Assembly (NCBI GenBank): GCA_963735455.1
Contig: CAVTKZ010000002.1
Location: forward strand, 682,001 to 746,000
Direction of reading: 5' to 3'
Length of the DNA: 64,000 nucleotides
DNA from: Palsa-1033 sp963735455
GTDB lineage: Bacteria; Chloroflexota; Limnocylindria; Limnocylindrales; CSP1-4
The translations under genes were made by a program, and so were the position numbers. The notes below the pieces were generated by a model. The model worked only from the letters and a program-made list of their open reading frames with translations, had not been told where the DNA came from and did no database searches. Shown here piece by piece: positions 1 to 8,264 of the stretch (its first letter is position 1; the number at the start of each line of letters is the position of its first letter).

Positions 1-899
1 GCTCCGGCTTGATTCCCCTCCGCAAGCACCCGCAGAGCGAGCACCGACGCCGCCCACGTCCGAATCGTCTTTGCGCTGATGTCCCGGCCGGTCACGGCCT
101 GCAAGTAGCGATTCACGTCCTCCGACCGGACCGCGATCCACTCGCCGTCGGACGCCGCGTATTGGAAGAGCTCGCGACCAGGGGCGGCCCGACACCGTCG
201 GACGACCTGCGCCAGACGCCGATCGTGGACCTCGAGCCGATGTCGACGGCCCGATTTTCCGCGGAACACGAAGCGGAGCGTCGCTCCATCGATGGTCACC
301 TGTTGCGGCCGCAAGGTGGTCAGCCCGTAGGAGTGGTTGGCCTCGGCGTACTTCCGGTTGCCGATCCGGATCCGGGTCGCCTCGAGGATGGCGACGGTCG
401 TGGCCAGCACCTTCTCGCGGGGCAGGTTGCGCCGCCGCAAGTCGCGATCGACCGTTCGCCGAAGCTTCGGCAGGACCCGTCCGAACTCCAGGAGCAAATC
501 GAACTTCATCGATTCGCGCGCGCGGCGGAACGCGGGATGGTAGCGATATTGCTTGCGGCCCCGCTGGTCGCGGCCGGTCGCCTGGAGCCGAGCTCCGGGC
601 TCGTCCGAGATCCAGACGTTGGTCCAGGCCGGCGGAACAGCGAGGCGTCGAATCCGCTCGAGCTGGGCGGGGTCAGTGATCCGTGAGCCATCCGACGCAA
701 GGTAGGCAAAATCAGGCTTGCCTCCCGAGCGACGGACGACGCGCGTGATGCCGTGCTCGACGCTCCGCGGCGCGGCGGACCGCCGAGGCGGCCGAGGGTC
801 GTGAGCAGGTGGCGTCGGCCGTACCTCCGGACGCTTGGTAGGGGTTAGCCGAGCAACGATGGATTCCGACCCCTCGCGACGAGCTGCCCCGCCCGGCAC
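1..899 (-). CDS. DNA topoisomerase IB, poxvirus/eukaryote type (C-terminus beyond left edge)
   Basis: Type IB enzymes relax supercoils by nicking one strand through a 3'-phosphotyrosine. The minus strand gives one open frame of about 299 residues running off the left edge. Visible family motifs are AVPPAWTNVWI, RGRKQYRYHP (about residues 110-120), the helical-domain stretch TRIRIGNRKYA and the catalytic-domain stretch VFRGKSGRRH. The active-site tyrosine lies in the missing C-terminus. The start is uncertain: GTG at 899 is the first good candidate, and the first ~70 residues are Pro/Arg-rich. It diverges from the histidine kinase gene at 1007. Family assignment is firm from motif order; function in this organism is inferred. 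Confidence 0.9.
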   Translation of the reverse strand, partial: MPGGAARREGSESIVARLTPTKRPEVRPTPPAHDPRPPRRSAAPRSVEHGITRVVRRSGGKPDFAYLASDGSRITDPAQLERIRRLAVPPAWTNVWISDEPGARLQATGRDQRGRKQYRYHPAFRRARESMKFDLLLEFGRVLPKLRRTVDRDLRRRNLPREKVLATTVAILEATRIRIGNRKYAEANHSYGLTTLRPQQVTIDGATLRFVFRGKSGRRHRLEVHDRRLAQVVRRCRAAPGRELFQYAASDGEWIAVRSEDVNRYLQAVTGRDISAKTIRTWAASVLALRVLAEGNQAG

Positions 900-1006
900 G
901 ATCCCATCACAGGAGCATTTCGATCTGGCGGCCCGGCCGATGCCAGCCAAAACTGTAATGCCCCTGTGATGCGGGATGGGGTCGGCGTCGGTAACCATTC
1001 GCGGCG

Positions 1007-3169
1007 ATGGATCCATCGACAGCGCTGATTGAGGTCGCCTTTTTCCTCCTCTTCGGGGTGGCCCTGTGGCGCTACCTGAAGCGGCGGGGACCAGTGGAGC
1101 TGGGCGTCGTCGCCGTCTTCAGCACGACGGGGGCGCTGCTCCTCCTGTCCTTCGTGGCAGCCTTCTTGCCCGGGTTCGTCGCGATCGTCCGGCCGGTCGC
1201 GACGGCCGCCCTGGTCGCGCAGCCGTATTTCATCGTGCGCCTCCTTGGCCAGGTCTGGTCGGTGCCCAAGTGGGCAAGCCGCCTGGCGCTCGCAGGCTGC
1301 ATCGTCGTGTCCGCCGGCTTGATTCTCCTCGGGGGCCGGAGCATCGCTGCGCTCCTGGCGCTGGTCATCTATTTCGGCGTGATCGAGACGGCGGCGGCCG
1401 CCGAATTCGTCAGGCTGGCGCGGCGCCGGCGGGGTGCCCACCGCATCCGTTTGACCCTGGCTGGCTTCGCAACAGGGATCTTTGGCCTGCTGATTGTCCT
1501 GCTCGGTGTCGGCTCGGCCGCGAACAGCGCCGCTGGAGGCGGTTCAGGGGTCGTCGTCCTGAGCCGGATTCTCGCGGTGGTTGCGGCGGCAGGCTACCTC
1601 GCGGCATTCATGCCGCCGAGTTGGGTGATGGGCTTCTTCCACCGTGCTGCGGCGTTTGACCTCGTTCGGGCCGTGGTCCTGGGCAAGGCCGGCCAAGGGC
1701 CGGACATCCTGTGGGGACAGCTGACCCTCGCCGCGGAAGCCCTGCTTGGCGCGAGTCGGATCGAGATCGTCGACGCGGATGGCCGGCCGATCGAGGTGGA
1801 TCGGGCCGCCGCGGCGGCCCTGGTTCCGATCGGCCCAGCCGGAGTCCAGCTGTCCGTCGAGGCGAATGCGGAGCAGGAGCGTCGGACTGAGATCGCGATC
1901 CCCCTGCTGTCAGACGGGCTGGTGGTCGCGACCCTGCTCGCGCATCTCGATGGACGCCCGCTATTCGTCGAGGACGACATCGCGATCGTCTCCCTGCTCG
2001 GCTCCCTGACGGCGCGCTCAGTCCAGCACGCCGCCGACCTGGAAAGGCTCCGTGAGATCGAGCAGGCGCTCCAGGTGTCTTCGGCCCTGCGGGCCAGCGA
2101 AGCGCGATTCCGAGTCATCCTCGAGGCCGATCCAAATGCCATCCTGGCGACCGATGAGGATGGCCGGATCAGCTGGTCGACGCGGTCATCGGAGGCCCTC
2201 TTTGGGTATCCCCCGGGTGCTCTCGTGGGTCACCGGCTGGCCGATGTCCTGGACATCCCGCCGGTCAGCACATCCGTCGCGGCCGAGCGTGAGCAGGTGC
2301 CTCGAATCGATACGACCGCCGTTCGAGCCGACGGTTCGGTCCTGCCGGTCGAGGTAGCCATTCGCGAGGTCGAGATCGACGGCCTGCCGACGACCGTGGC
2401 GATCGTCTCCGACTCGTCCTGGCGCGAGGAGGCTGATCAGATTCGTGACCGGTTCATCGGGATCCTGTCGCACGAGTTGCGGACGCCGATCACCTCGATC
2501 TACGGTGGTGCCCAGGTGCTCCTCAAGCGCGCGGCGGCCCTCGACGACGAGACGCGCCACGACCTCCTGCTCGGGCTGACGACCGAATCGGAACGCTTGC
2601 AGCGGATGATCGAGAACTTGCTGATCCTGGCCCGGGTGGAGCGCGGGGCCGAGTTCTTCGGGCCGCGTCCGGTCCTCATCCAGCGAGTCTTGGCGAGCGT
2701 GATCGACCACGAGCGGACCCTGGCTCCGGAGGCCACGATTCGACTCAAGGCGGTGGAACCCCTGCCGGTCGTGACCGGAGACGAGGATCAGCTCGCCCAG
2801 ATCATGCGCAACCTTCTCGCCAACGCCCTGAAGTACGCCGGCGAGAGCGCCGTGATCGACGTGCTGATCGAGTCCGCCCCTCCGGGCGTGGATGTGACGG
2901 TCTCCGATAACGGGCCCGGTTTTCCGGCCGAGGAGGGAGAGCAGCTCTTCGGCCTGTACTACCGATCGCCGCGTGCCAAGGCGGCCCCGGGCGCCGGAAT
3001 TGGTCTGTTCGTTTGCCGGCAGCTGGTCGAAGCGATGGGTGGCACGATCCAGGCCCGCTCGAGACCGGGCGGGGGCGCCGCGTTCACGTTCACGCTGCCC
3101 GCGTACGACGAGCTTGAAGGTGATCCTGAGCCTGTCCGGGCAGCAGCGCCCAGCTCCGCTGGAATGTAG
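1007..3169 (+). CDS. Membrane sensor histidine kinase with GAF and PAS domains
   Basis: A 720-residue orphan two-component sensor. Residues 1-205 are mostly hydrophobic (about seven membrane segments). They are followed by a GAF-like region (~230-335), a PAS domain (~350-470, starting at SEARFRVILEADPN), a HisKA dimerisation domain with SHELRTPITS and the phospho-acceptor His at residue 489, and a HATPase domain with N box NLLANALKY and G boxes SDNGPGFP and GAGIGLFVCRQL. No response regulator lies nearby, so its partner is unknown. ATG at 1007 is preceded by a weak TAACCA about 9 nt upstream and no clear Shine-Dalgarno. The ligand cannot be told from sequence. Confidence 0.93.
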   Translation: MDPSTALIEVAFFLLFGVALWRYLKRRGPVELGVVAVFSTTGALLLLSFVAAFLPGFVAIVRPVATAALVAQPYFIVRLLGQVWSVPKWASRLALAGCIVVSAGLILLGGRSIAALLALVIYFGVIETAAAAEFVRLARRRRGAHRIRLTLAGFATGIFGLLIVLLGVGSAANSAAGGGSGVVVLSRILAVVAAAGYLAAFMPPSWVMGFFHRAAAFDLVRAVVLGKAGQGPDILWGQLTLAAEALLGASRIEIVDADGRPIEVDRAAAAALVPIGPAGVQLSVEANAEQERRTEIAIPLLSDGLVVATLLAHLDGRPLFVEDDIAIVSLLGSLTARSVQHAADLERLREIEQALQVSSALRASEARFRVILEADPNAILATDEDGRISWSTRSSEALFGYPPGALVGHRLADVLDIPPVSTSVAAEREQVPRIDTTAVRADGSVLPVEVAIREVEIDGLPTTVAIVSDSSWREEADQIRDRFIGILSHELRTPITSIYGGAQVLLKRAAALDDETRHDLLLGLTTESERLQRMIENLLILARVERGAEFFGPRPVLIQRVLASVIDHERTLAPEATIRLKAVEPLPVVTGDEDQLAQIMRNLLANALKYAGESAVIDVLIESAPPGVDVTVSDNGPGFPAEEGEQLFGLYYRSPRAKAAPGAGIGLFVCRQLVEAMGGTIQARSRPGGGAAFTFTLPAYDELEGDPEPVRAAAPSSAGM

Positions 3170-3197
3170 ACGCGGCCCCGCGGTCTGCTCGCCGGCG

Positions 3198-3944
3198 TCA
3201 GTCGCCCTGCGCGGCCTGTTCGGCGCTCGCATCAGCCTCGCTCGGGCCATGGAGCAGCCTGGTGAGGACCACGGCGAGCAGCGCCCCGACCATCGGTCCG
3301 AGGACGTAGATCCAGGCGTGGCCAAGGTCGCCCGCGACCAATGCAGGCCCGAGAGATCGAGCCGGATTCATTGAAGCGCCCTCGCTGGGCAGGGCGATCA
3401 GGCCACACAGCGCGATTGTTGCGCCGACCGCAAGGGCAGCGTCCGGCCCGACGACCCGTGCCCGATCCGCCGTGCCGAGGATCACGGTCACGAGCAACAT
3501 CGTGAGGATCCCCTCGACGACCAGCGCGGTGCCCGCGGGCAGCGATGGCGTCGAAACGCCCGCGCGCATCGCGTCGCCGAACAGGATTCGCAGGACGAGT
3601 GCCGCGGCCAGGGCACCAACCGCCTGGGCGACCCAATACGGCAAGACCGAGCTCAGCGGAAAGAGGCGCTTGGCGGCAAACGCGAGGGTTACCACCGGGT
3701 TGAAATGCGCGCCGGAGACATCGCCGATGGCGTAGATCAGTGCGGCGACCATCAGCGCGGGCGCGACGGCCCGGCCTTCAACGGAAACCGCGCCGTTCGA
3801 GAGTCTGGCGAGCGTGTCGCCCCCGGCCGCCACGAACACGAGGGCAAACGTGCCGAGGGCCTCGGCGCCAAGGCGTTGAGGCCACCTCACGGGCCTCGGG
3901 GCGGCAGCTACCCCTGGCCTGCCGTTGCCCGAGCTCGCAGCCAC
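3198..3944 (-). CDS. MIP family channel (aquaporin/glycerol facilitator-like)
   Basis: A 248-residue inner-membrane channel of the major intrinsic protein family. It has the two hallmark half-helix motifs in order, HFNPVV in the first half and MNPARS in the second, plus about six hydrophobic helices, which is the usual family length. The start is GTG at 3944. It is convergent with the histidine kinase (28 bp gap) and follows a short minus-strand ORF (3948-4127) by 3 bp, so the two may be co-transcribed. The substrate (water, glycerol or other small solute) cannot be decided without the selectivity-filter alignment. Confidence 0.93.
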   Translation of the reverse strand: MAASSGNGRPGVAAAPRPVRWPQRLGAEALGTFALVFVAAGGDTLARLSNGAVSVEGRAVAPALMVAALIYAIGDVSGAHFNPVVTLAFAAKRLFPLSSVLPYWVAQAVGALAAALVLRILFGDAMRAGVSTPSLPAGTALVVEGILTMLLVTVILGTADRARVVGPDAALAVGATIALCGLIALPSEGASMNPARSLGPALVAGDLGHAWIYVLGPMVGALLAVVLTRLLHGPSEADASAEQAAQGD

Positions 3945-3947
3945 GGT

Positions 3948-4127
3948 CTAGCGATCAACACGCTCGAGTCCGGGCTGAGCGCCGGAATGCGGCGGCGGCT
4001 CCTCGCCCCGCTTCGGCCGCGTCCGTTCCGGATGCTCCCCGTGCACCCAGTGCGACGGGAACGCGGGCTCCCGGGAGTCACCGGGGTGGAGCGGCTTTGA
4101 CGATGGCGGCCGAGTCGATCGTTCCAT
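3948..4127 (-). CDS. Small hydrophilic hypothetical protein (59 aa)
   Basis: A short minus-strand ORF starting at ATG 4127, with a strong Shine-Dalgarno (GGAGGTGG, 5 nt before the ATG). It stops 3 bp before the aquaporin start. The product is Pro/Arg/His-rich with no hydrophobic stretch and contains FPSHWVHGEHPERTRP. I recognise no family. The ribosome-binding site and tight coupling to the next gene are the reasons to believe it is real. The overlapping longer frames on both strands look like GC-driven shadows. Confidence 0.55.
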   Translation of the reverse strand: MERSTRPPSSKPLHPGDSREPAFPSHWVHGEHPERTRPKRGEEPPPHSGAQPGLERVDR

Positions 4128-4371
4128 GTGGTCCACCTCCAGCGGCTGGCTTTCGTCGCCAATCTCGCCGACGCGGGCCGTTGGATCCAAGTCTCCGGGA
4201 CGGCTGCGCCTTGCAGTTTCATCCCGCCTCTGCGGAGCGAGCGATCGCCCCTGATCAATTGACTCGTAGTTGCAAGACGACCGTCGCTGTCGTGAGGCCC
4301 GTGCCATGTGCCTCCGGGCAGCCTCTCGGCAGGCGCCTCTCTGGCGCAACGCAGTGGAGTGAGGGTCTGAG

Positions 4372-4632
4372 ATGGGCATCGTGAGCTGGATTGTCTTGGG
4401 CGCAATCGCGGGATTCCTGGCGAACCTCGTCGTCGGCGGCCGAGAGGGAATCCTCGGCACGATCCTCCTGGGGATCGTCGGCGCCATCGTCGGCGGCTGG
4501 CTGGCCAGCGAGGTGTTCCACAAGGGCGACGTGACCGGGGTCAATGTCGAGAGCATCGTCATCTCGGTCCTGGGAGCGATCATCGTGCTCGTCGTGTGGA
4601 CGACCGCGACCCGTAATCGCGCGATTGGATGA
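4372..4632 (+). CDS. GlsB/YeaQ/YmgE family stress-response membrane protein
   Basis: An 86-residue protein with three hydrophobic segments and the glycine-rich pattern of the transglycosylase-associated (GlsB/YeaQ/YmgE) family: MGIVSWIVLGAIAGFLAN at the N-terminus and a GTILLGIVGAIVGGWLA repeat. Members are small membrane proteins associated with envelope or general stress; the molecular activity is unknown. GAGGGT lies 8 nt before ATG 4372. The stop overlaps the start of the AI-2E transporter by four bases (ATGA), so they form a two-gene operon. Confidence 0.9.
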   Translation: MGIVSWIVLGAIAGFLANLVVGGREGILGTILLGIVGAIVGGWLASEVFHKGDVTGVNVESIVISVLGAIIVLVVWTTATRNRAIG

Positions 4633-5771
4633 TCGGGGCGCCGACCCCGGCCGCGCCGGGTACACGCTCCGAGGCGTGGCGCTGGTTTGGCCGGGGGATC
4701 GGGTTCAGCCTCGGCGCGCTCCTCGTCCTCGCGCTTGCGAGTGCAGTGGTAGGTGCCGCGAATGTCCTCCTGTTGGTCTTCGCGGCACTTCTCATCGCAT
4801 CGGCCTTGCGTCCGATCGTCGATCGCCTGCGTTCGGCGTTTCCGGTGGGTCGCGGGCCGGCCATCCTGCTGGTCTACATCAGCTTCTTCGCGACCGTTGC
4901 CGGGATCGCGTTCCTGCTGGTGCCCCTCGTGGTCGGCCAGGTCAGCGATCTAGCCGGGCAACTGCCGGCTGTCGACCAGCGCTTGCAGGCATGGGCAGTG
5001 GGCCTCCAGCCCCGGGAGCTCGCCTCGAGCATCGGCGCCTTGCTTTCAGCGGCCAGGGCTGCCCTGGGCCACGGCCCGTTGGTCCCCGCGCCGGGCCAGA
5101 TCGTCAGTGCCGGCTTCGGCCTGGCCGAGGCCGTGGGCGTGATCGGTACGATCCTGGCCCTGGTCTACTTCTGGCTGACCGAACGCCAACGCCTCCAGCG
5201 CTTCACCCTGAGCTTCCTGCCTTCCGAGCGGCGAGGCTCCGTGCGCGAGGCATGGAACTCAGTTGAGCTGCGGCTCGGCGCGTGGTTCCGGGGGCAGGTC
5301 GTGCTGATGATTGCCCTGGGGTTGATGACTGGTACGGCGTACAGCCTCCTTGGCGTCCCGTCCGGTCCGCTGCTCGGGCTGATTGCCGGCCTCGCCGAGA
5401 TGATCCCGTTCGTGGGCCCGATCGTCGGTGTGGTACCGGCCCTGCTTCTCGCAGCCGCGTTCCGGCCCGACCTCGTCCTCCCGGTCCTGATCGCCTACGT
5501 TGTCATCCAGATCGTGGAGGGCAACGTGCTTGTCCCGTTCGTCATGCGCAATGCCGTCGGGGTTTCACCGTTCCTGTTGACCGTCAGCCTGCTGATCGGC
5601 GCGGCGCTCGCCGGGTTCCTGGGCGCATTGGTCGCGGTGCCGGTCGTCGCATCGGCCGAGGCGATTCTCGAGCGTCTCCAGGACCGCGACGTGCCGGTCG
5701 CCCAGGATGCAGCCAGTACGCCGATCGCCCCGTCCGTGACCTCCGAACGGGATTCGCCGCAGCCAGCGTAG
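4629..5771 (+). CDS. AI-2E family transporter (UPF0118)
   Basis: A 380-residue integral membrane protein with the family layout: paired N-terminal helices (GALLVLALASAVVGAANVLL), a soluble middle region (~95-190), then a cluster of helices with GLIAGLAEMIPFVGPIVG and the C-terminal GALAGFLGALVAVPVV motif. These are the recognisable AI-2E/PerM signatures. The family includes autoinducer-2 exporters and Na+/H+ antiporters, so the substrate is open. It overlaps the GlsB-like gene by 4 bp, which suggests a shared envelope or osmotic-stress role. The C-terminal ~30 residues are polar. Confidence 0.9.
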   Translation: MIGAPTPAAPGTRSEAWRWFGRGIGFSLGALLVLALASAVVGAANVLLLVFAALLIASALRPIVDRLRSAFPVGRGPAILLVYISFFATVAGIAFLLVPLVVGQVSDLAGQLPAVDQRLQAWAVGLQPRELASSIGALLSAARAALGHGPLVPAPGQIVSAGFGLAEAVGVIGTILALVYFWLTERQRLQRFTLSFLPSERRGSVREAWNSVELRLGAWFRGQVVLMIALGLMTGTAYSLLGVPSGPLLGLIAGLAEMIPFVGPIVGVVPALLLAAAFRPDLVLPVLIAYVVIQIVEGNVLVPFVMRNAVGVSPFLLTVSLLIGAALAGFLGALVAVPVVASAEAILERLQDRDVPVAQDAASTPIAPSVTSERDSPQPA

Positions 5772-5941
5772 ACAAGCGCCTCACGCACGCCTGGGCACGC
5801 CAGGAGCAATGCGCGTCGCATTCGCGGGATTGCAACGGGATCGCGAGATTCGCGACGCCGGCCAGCAGCAGGTCGACCGCCGGCGGGAGATACGCTGCCC
5901 GGGCCGACGACGGGGCCGGAGCCCGAGCGGAAAGGAGCGCA

Positions 5942-6367
5942 TTGAGCGACGACACGAGCACCAGCGAGGCGGTCCTGCGCGGAGCATCCGACGGCCTCCT
6001 GATCGCCATTCGCGAAGTCGATGCGAAGGAACGCCAGAAGCGCGGCGTGCCGCCGGGCGACCCGGGTTTCGGGCCGCTCGCACGCGAGGTCGTCGACGCC
6101 GCGGAAACCGTGCTGAAGCTGGCCCGGGAAGAGGCGGAGCGAGCTGAACGTACCTCGGGAACTGCCGCCGGGCTGGCGCTGCCCACGATCAACGCCTCCA
6201 CGCCCCGGGCCGGCCTCGCCGCGATTCTCGATCGCTGGCGGACCGTCGAGCGGCGTCTGGCCGCAGCCACGCCCGGGTCTCCCGAGGCGGACGTGCTCAT
6301 GCAGGAGTTCGAGGCGCTCCGCGATCGCTACGCTCTCGAGCTCGACCGGGTAAAGCGAGACGAGTAG
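5942..6367 (+). CDS. Hypothetical soluble protein, helical (141 aa)
   Basis: Start chosen at TTG 5942, because AAGGAG sits 5 nt upstream and no ATG fits. The product is Ala/Glu/Arg-rich and predicted mostly helical. It has ASDGLLIAIREVDAKERQK near the N-terminus and a C-terminal charged region ending LELDRVKRDE. I recognise no family. It lies 4 bp before the next gene, so they are probably co-transcribed and possibly act together. The preceding 170 bases (5772-5941) contain nothing I can support. Confidence 0.6.
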   Translation: MSDDTSTSEAVLRGASDGLLIAIREVDAKERQKRGVPPGDPGFGPLAREVVDAAETVLKLAREEAERAERTSGTAAGLALPTINASTPRAGLAAILDRWRTVERRLAAATPGSPEADVLMQEFEALRDRYALELDRVKRDE

Positions 6368-6371
6368 GTCG

Positions 6372-6698
6372 ATGGACGAGCTGGACGCGCGAGAGCATCC
6401 AATCCAACGGTTGATCGGACCTGGAGAGACGTTGCACGCCCTGGCGTGGGTCGACGACTCCCGGATCCTGGTCACCGATCGACGGATCGCGGTCGCGCAG
6501 GGTGAGCGGGTCGCGCTGGATATCCCGATCGAGAACGTGCGCCGAATCCAGTTCGACATCGAGAAGTCTCGACCGGCCACCCTCGTCATCGTCCCGGACA
6601 GCCCGCGCGACCCGCCCCAGGTCCTTGCCGTGCCGGTCGCCAACTACGAGGAGGTCGCCGAAGCCCTGGCGATCCTCGGACGCCTGATCACAAGCTAG
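6372..6698 (+). CDS. Hypothetical PH-like beta protein (108 aa)
   Basis: A compact soluble protein with alternating hydrophobic residues typical of a beta-barrel: RILVTDRRIAVAQGERV, then IPIENVRRIQFDIEKSRPA, ending in a helix (NYEEVAEALAILGRLI). The VTDRRIAV segment followed by IPxENVRRIQ resembles bacterial PH-domain (DUF304/bPH-like) proteins. This is pattern resemblance only, so the function is left open. The start is ATG 6372, 4 bp after the previous stop. Confidence 0.6.
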   Translation: MDELDAREHPIQRLIGPGETLHALAWVDDSRILVTDRRIAVAQGERVALDIPIENVRRIQFDIEKSRPATLVIVPDSPRDPPQVLAVPVANYEEVAEALAILGRLITS

Positions 6699-6865
6699 CC
6701 GCCTCGGGCCAGGTCTCAGGGCTCTGGGAACGGCAGTGGCCTGTTCGCGGTCGAACTTGGAGCGTGGTTGCAACGCCTCGACGCCTGCCCGGGTGGTGGG
6801 CCGTCATGTTCAGCCGGGCATCCTCGCCTGAAGCGCACGACGCGCCGAATCGAGAAGGAGAGGAA

Positions 6866-7147
6866 ATGAGCGAGGTACGCAAGACGGTTACGACCGACAC
6901 GACGACCGCAACGCCGGCGAGCACGACCCAGACTCTCGAGAAGGGCGTCCCTCACGGCGACGAAGAGGCCGGGGGCGCGATGGGTGGCGCTGTCGGCGGG
7001 GCCGCTGTCGGCGCCGTCGTCGGGGGACCTGTTGGCGCGGTCGTGGGCGGGGCGATCGGAGCCGCGACGGGGGCCACCGCAGGCGCCCTCGACTCCAAGC
7101 GCAAGGACGAAGAGGTCGTGGTGACCAAGGAAGAGAAGACCTGGTAG
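6866..7147 (+). CDS. Glycine-zipper domain protein (93 aa)
   Basis: ATG 6866 follows AGGAGAGG by 4 nt. Residues 1-30 are Thr-rich. Residues ~33-75 form a glycine-zipper membrane segment (repeated GxxxG: AVGGAAVGAVVGGPVGAVVG), and the tail is charged (KRKDEEVVVTKEEKTW). Such proteins insert into or associate with membranes and often accompany stress genes. The local neighbourhood (GlsB-like, AI-2E, lipoprotein) agrees. There is no signal peptide, so the orientation is unknown. Confidence 0.75.
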   Translation: MSEVRKTVTTDTTTATPASTTQTLEKGVPHGDEEAGGAMGGAVGGAAVGAVVGGPVGAVVGGAIGAATGATAGALDSKRKDEEVVVTKEEKTW

Positions 7148-7160
7148 GGCGAACCCCGTT

Positions 7161-7200
7161 GGTAGCGGCCCGAGCCGTAGCGTTGGTTCAGGCCGCTACC
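7161..7200. terminator. Perfect 10-bp hairpin after the glycine-zipper gene
   Basis: Arms GGTAGCGGCC (7161-7170) and GGCCGCTACC (7191-7200) pair perfectly around a 20-nt loop, 13 bp after the stop codon. There is no T-run, so it may be a factor-dependent terminator or an mRNA 3'-end stabiliser. Confidence 0.5.
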
Positions 7201-7337
7201 CACTTCGCGGTTCACTTGCACTTGAGTTCTGCGCCTCGAAATATCTCTGGATTCGCCACTTCGCGCTCGCATGCCTTCGGGTAAGGTTCCCAACTGAGCG
7301 ATTCAACGTTCCTTTCCGATGAGTGGCAGTGGGGCCG

Positions 7338-7703
7338 ATGAAAGAGCAGGCGAAAACGACCGGCGAGGCGCTCGAACAGTGGCGTGCTGCCGAGCGAGCG
7401 GTCGCGGCCGCACGACGCGGAACGCTGGCCGCCAGGCAGGCGGCTGATGCAGCCGCCGAGGCTGCCATCGCCGCTCAGGCCACCGCCGAAGCGGCCAAGT
7501 CTGCCCTCGAGGCGATGGCGCTCGCTGAGGCCTCGGCGGCAAAGACCGCTGCAGCGGCGCACCTGGCTGCCGAGGCCAGCCTCGCCGATCTTGCAGACGC
7601 CCGAGCAGAGGGTGACGTCGCGGACCTCGTCGAGCGCGCTGCCCACCTCGACTACACCGAGGCCGAGGGTCGCGCCCGGAACCGAGGAGCCGAGAAGGCT
7701 TAG
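7338..7703 (+). CDS. Alanine-rich helical protein (121 aa)
   Basis: The product is almost entirely Ala/Glu/Arg, with the look of a long amphipathic helix or coiled coil (AVAAARRGTLAARQAADAAA and following). ATG 7338 is chosen over GTG 7323 because it sits just after GTGGGG; either is possible. No cysteines and no signal peptide. Low-complexity composition makes database similarity unreliable. It could be a LEA-like or desiccation-type helix, but that is a guess. Gene reality is moderately supported by the long uninterrupted frame. Confidence 0.5.
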   Translation: MKEQAKTTGEALEQWRAAERAVAAARRGTLAARQAADAAAEAAIAAQATAEAAKSALEAMALAEASAAKTAAAAHLAAEASLADLADARAEGDVADLVERAAHLDYTEAEGRARNRGAEKA

Positions 7704-7760
7704 ATCGTTGACGGCCAATGGCAGGCGCCCGGCGACCGCCGCGCATCGCTCCGAGGTGTT

Positions 7761-8195
7761 GTGCTTCACATTCGGCTGAGCCCGACGCGGGTCCTCCTGG
7801 CCGTGGCGGTGACGCTCGGTGCCGCTGCCTGCAACGGTGCAGGCCCGGTCAGCCTCCCCACCCATCGCGATTGGGGCGGCGCGAGCCCAAGCGCTCTCCA
7901 GGCCGGCCGGCTCGTCGAATCTGGCGACTGCGTCTCCCTGGTCGATGGTCGGAGCGGTGGCACGTGGCTGGTCGTGTGGCCGCCCGGCACTACCCGGAAC
8001 GGCGCAGACATCCTTGGGTCCGGCGGGAAGCTGCTTGCCCGGGTTGGTGACGAGGTCTCGCTCGTAGGCGGGGAATACCGGCCTGACGATGTCGGTACCC
8101 AGCTCACCGAGCCGATACCCTCGGAGTGCCAGACGGATACCTACTGGCTGGTCGGAGACGTGACGGTTGACGGGAGTCCAACGCCGTCCTCGTGA
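7761..8195 (+). CDS. Putative lipoprotein (144 aa)
   Basis: The N-terminus reads as a lipoprotein signal: positively charged start, hydrophobic core LLAVAVTLG, lipobox GAAAC at about residues 20-24. The mature part is hydrophilic with three later Cys and ends in a Ser/Pro tail. The GTG 7761 start gives the signal peptide its proper length. No known domain. It probably sits at the outer face of the cytoplasmic membrane. The downstream gap (8196-8264) holds the promoter of the next gene. Confidence 0.65.
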   Translation: MLHIRLSPTRVLLAVAVTLGAAACNGAGPVSLPTHRDWGGASPSALQAGRLVESGDCVSLVDGRSGGTWLVVWPPGTTRNGADILGSGGKLLARVGDEVSLVGGEYRPDDVGTQLTEPIPSECQTDTYWLVGDVTVDGSPTPSS

Positions 8196-8252
8196 GGGCG
8201 CCCGAACATCGTTGACGAAATCAGCTGGCGCAAGCCTGACCGCGCCGGCCGC

Positions 8253-8264
8253 TAGAATCGAGGG
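8253..8264 (+). promoter_or_regulatory. Leaderless -10 element of the LLM oxidoreductase gene
   Basis: TAGAAT at 8253-8258 is followed by 6 nt (CGAGGG) and then GTG 8265, so transcription would start on the initiation codon. The 15-nt block is identical to the one before the gene at 30103. Confidence 0.6.

Noticed and set aside
4128..4371. Minus-strand ORFs of 136-211 aa overlapping the GlsB-like gene
   Set aside because: They run antisense to a clear small membrane protein and lack start signals.
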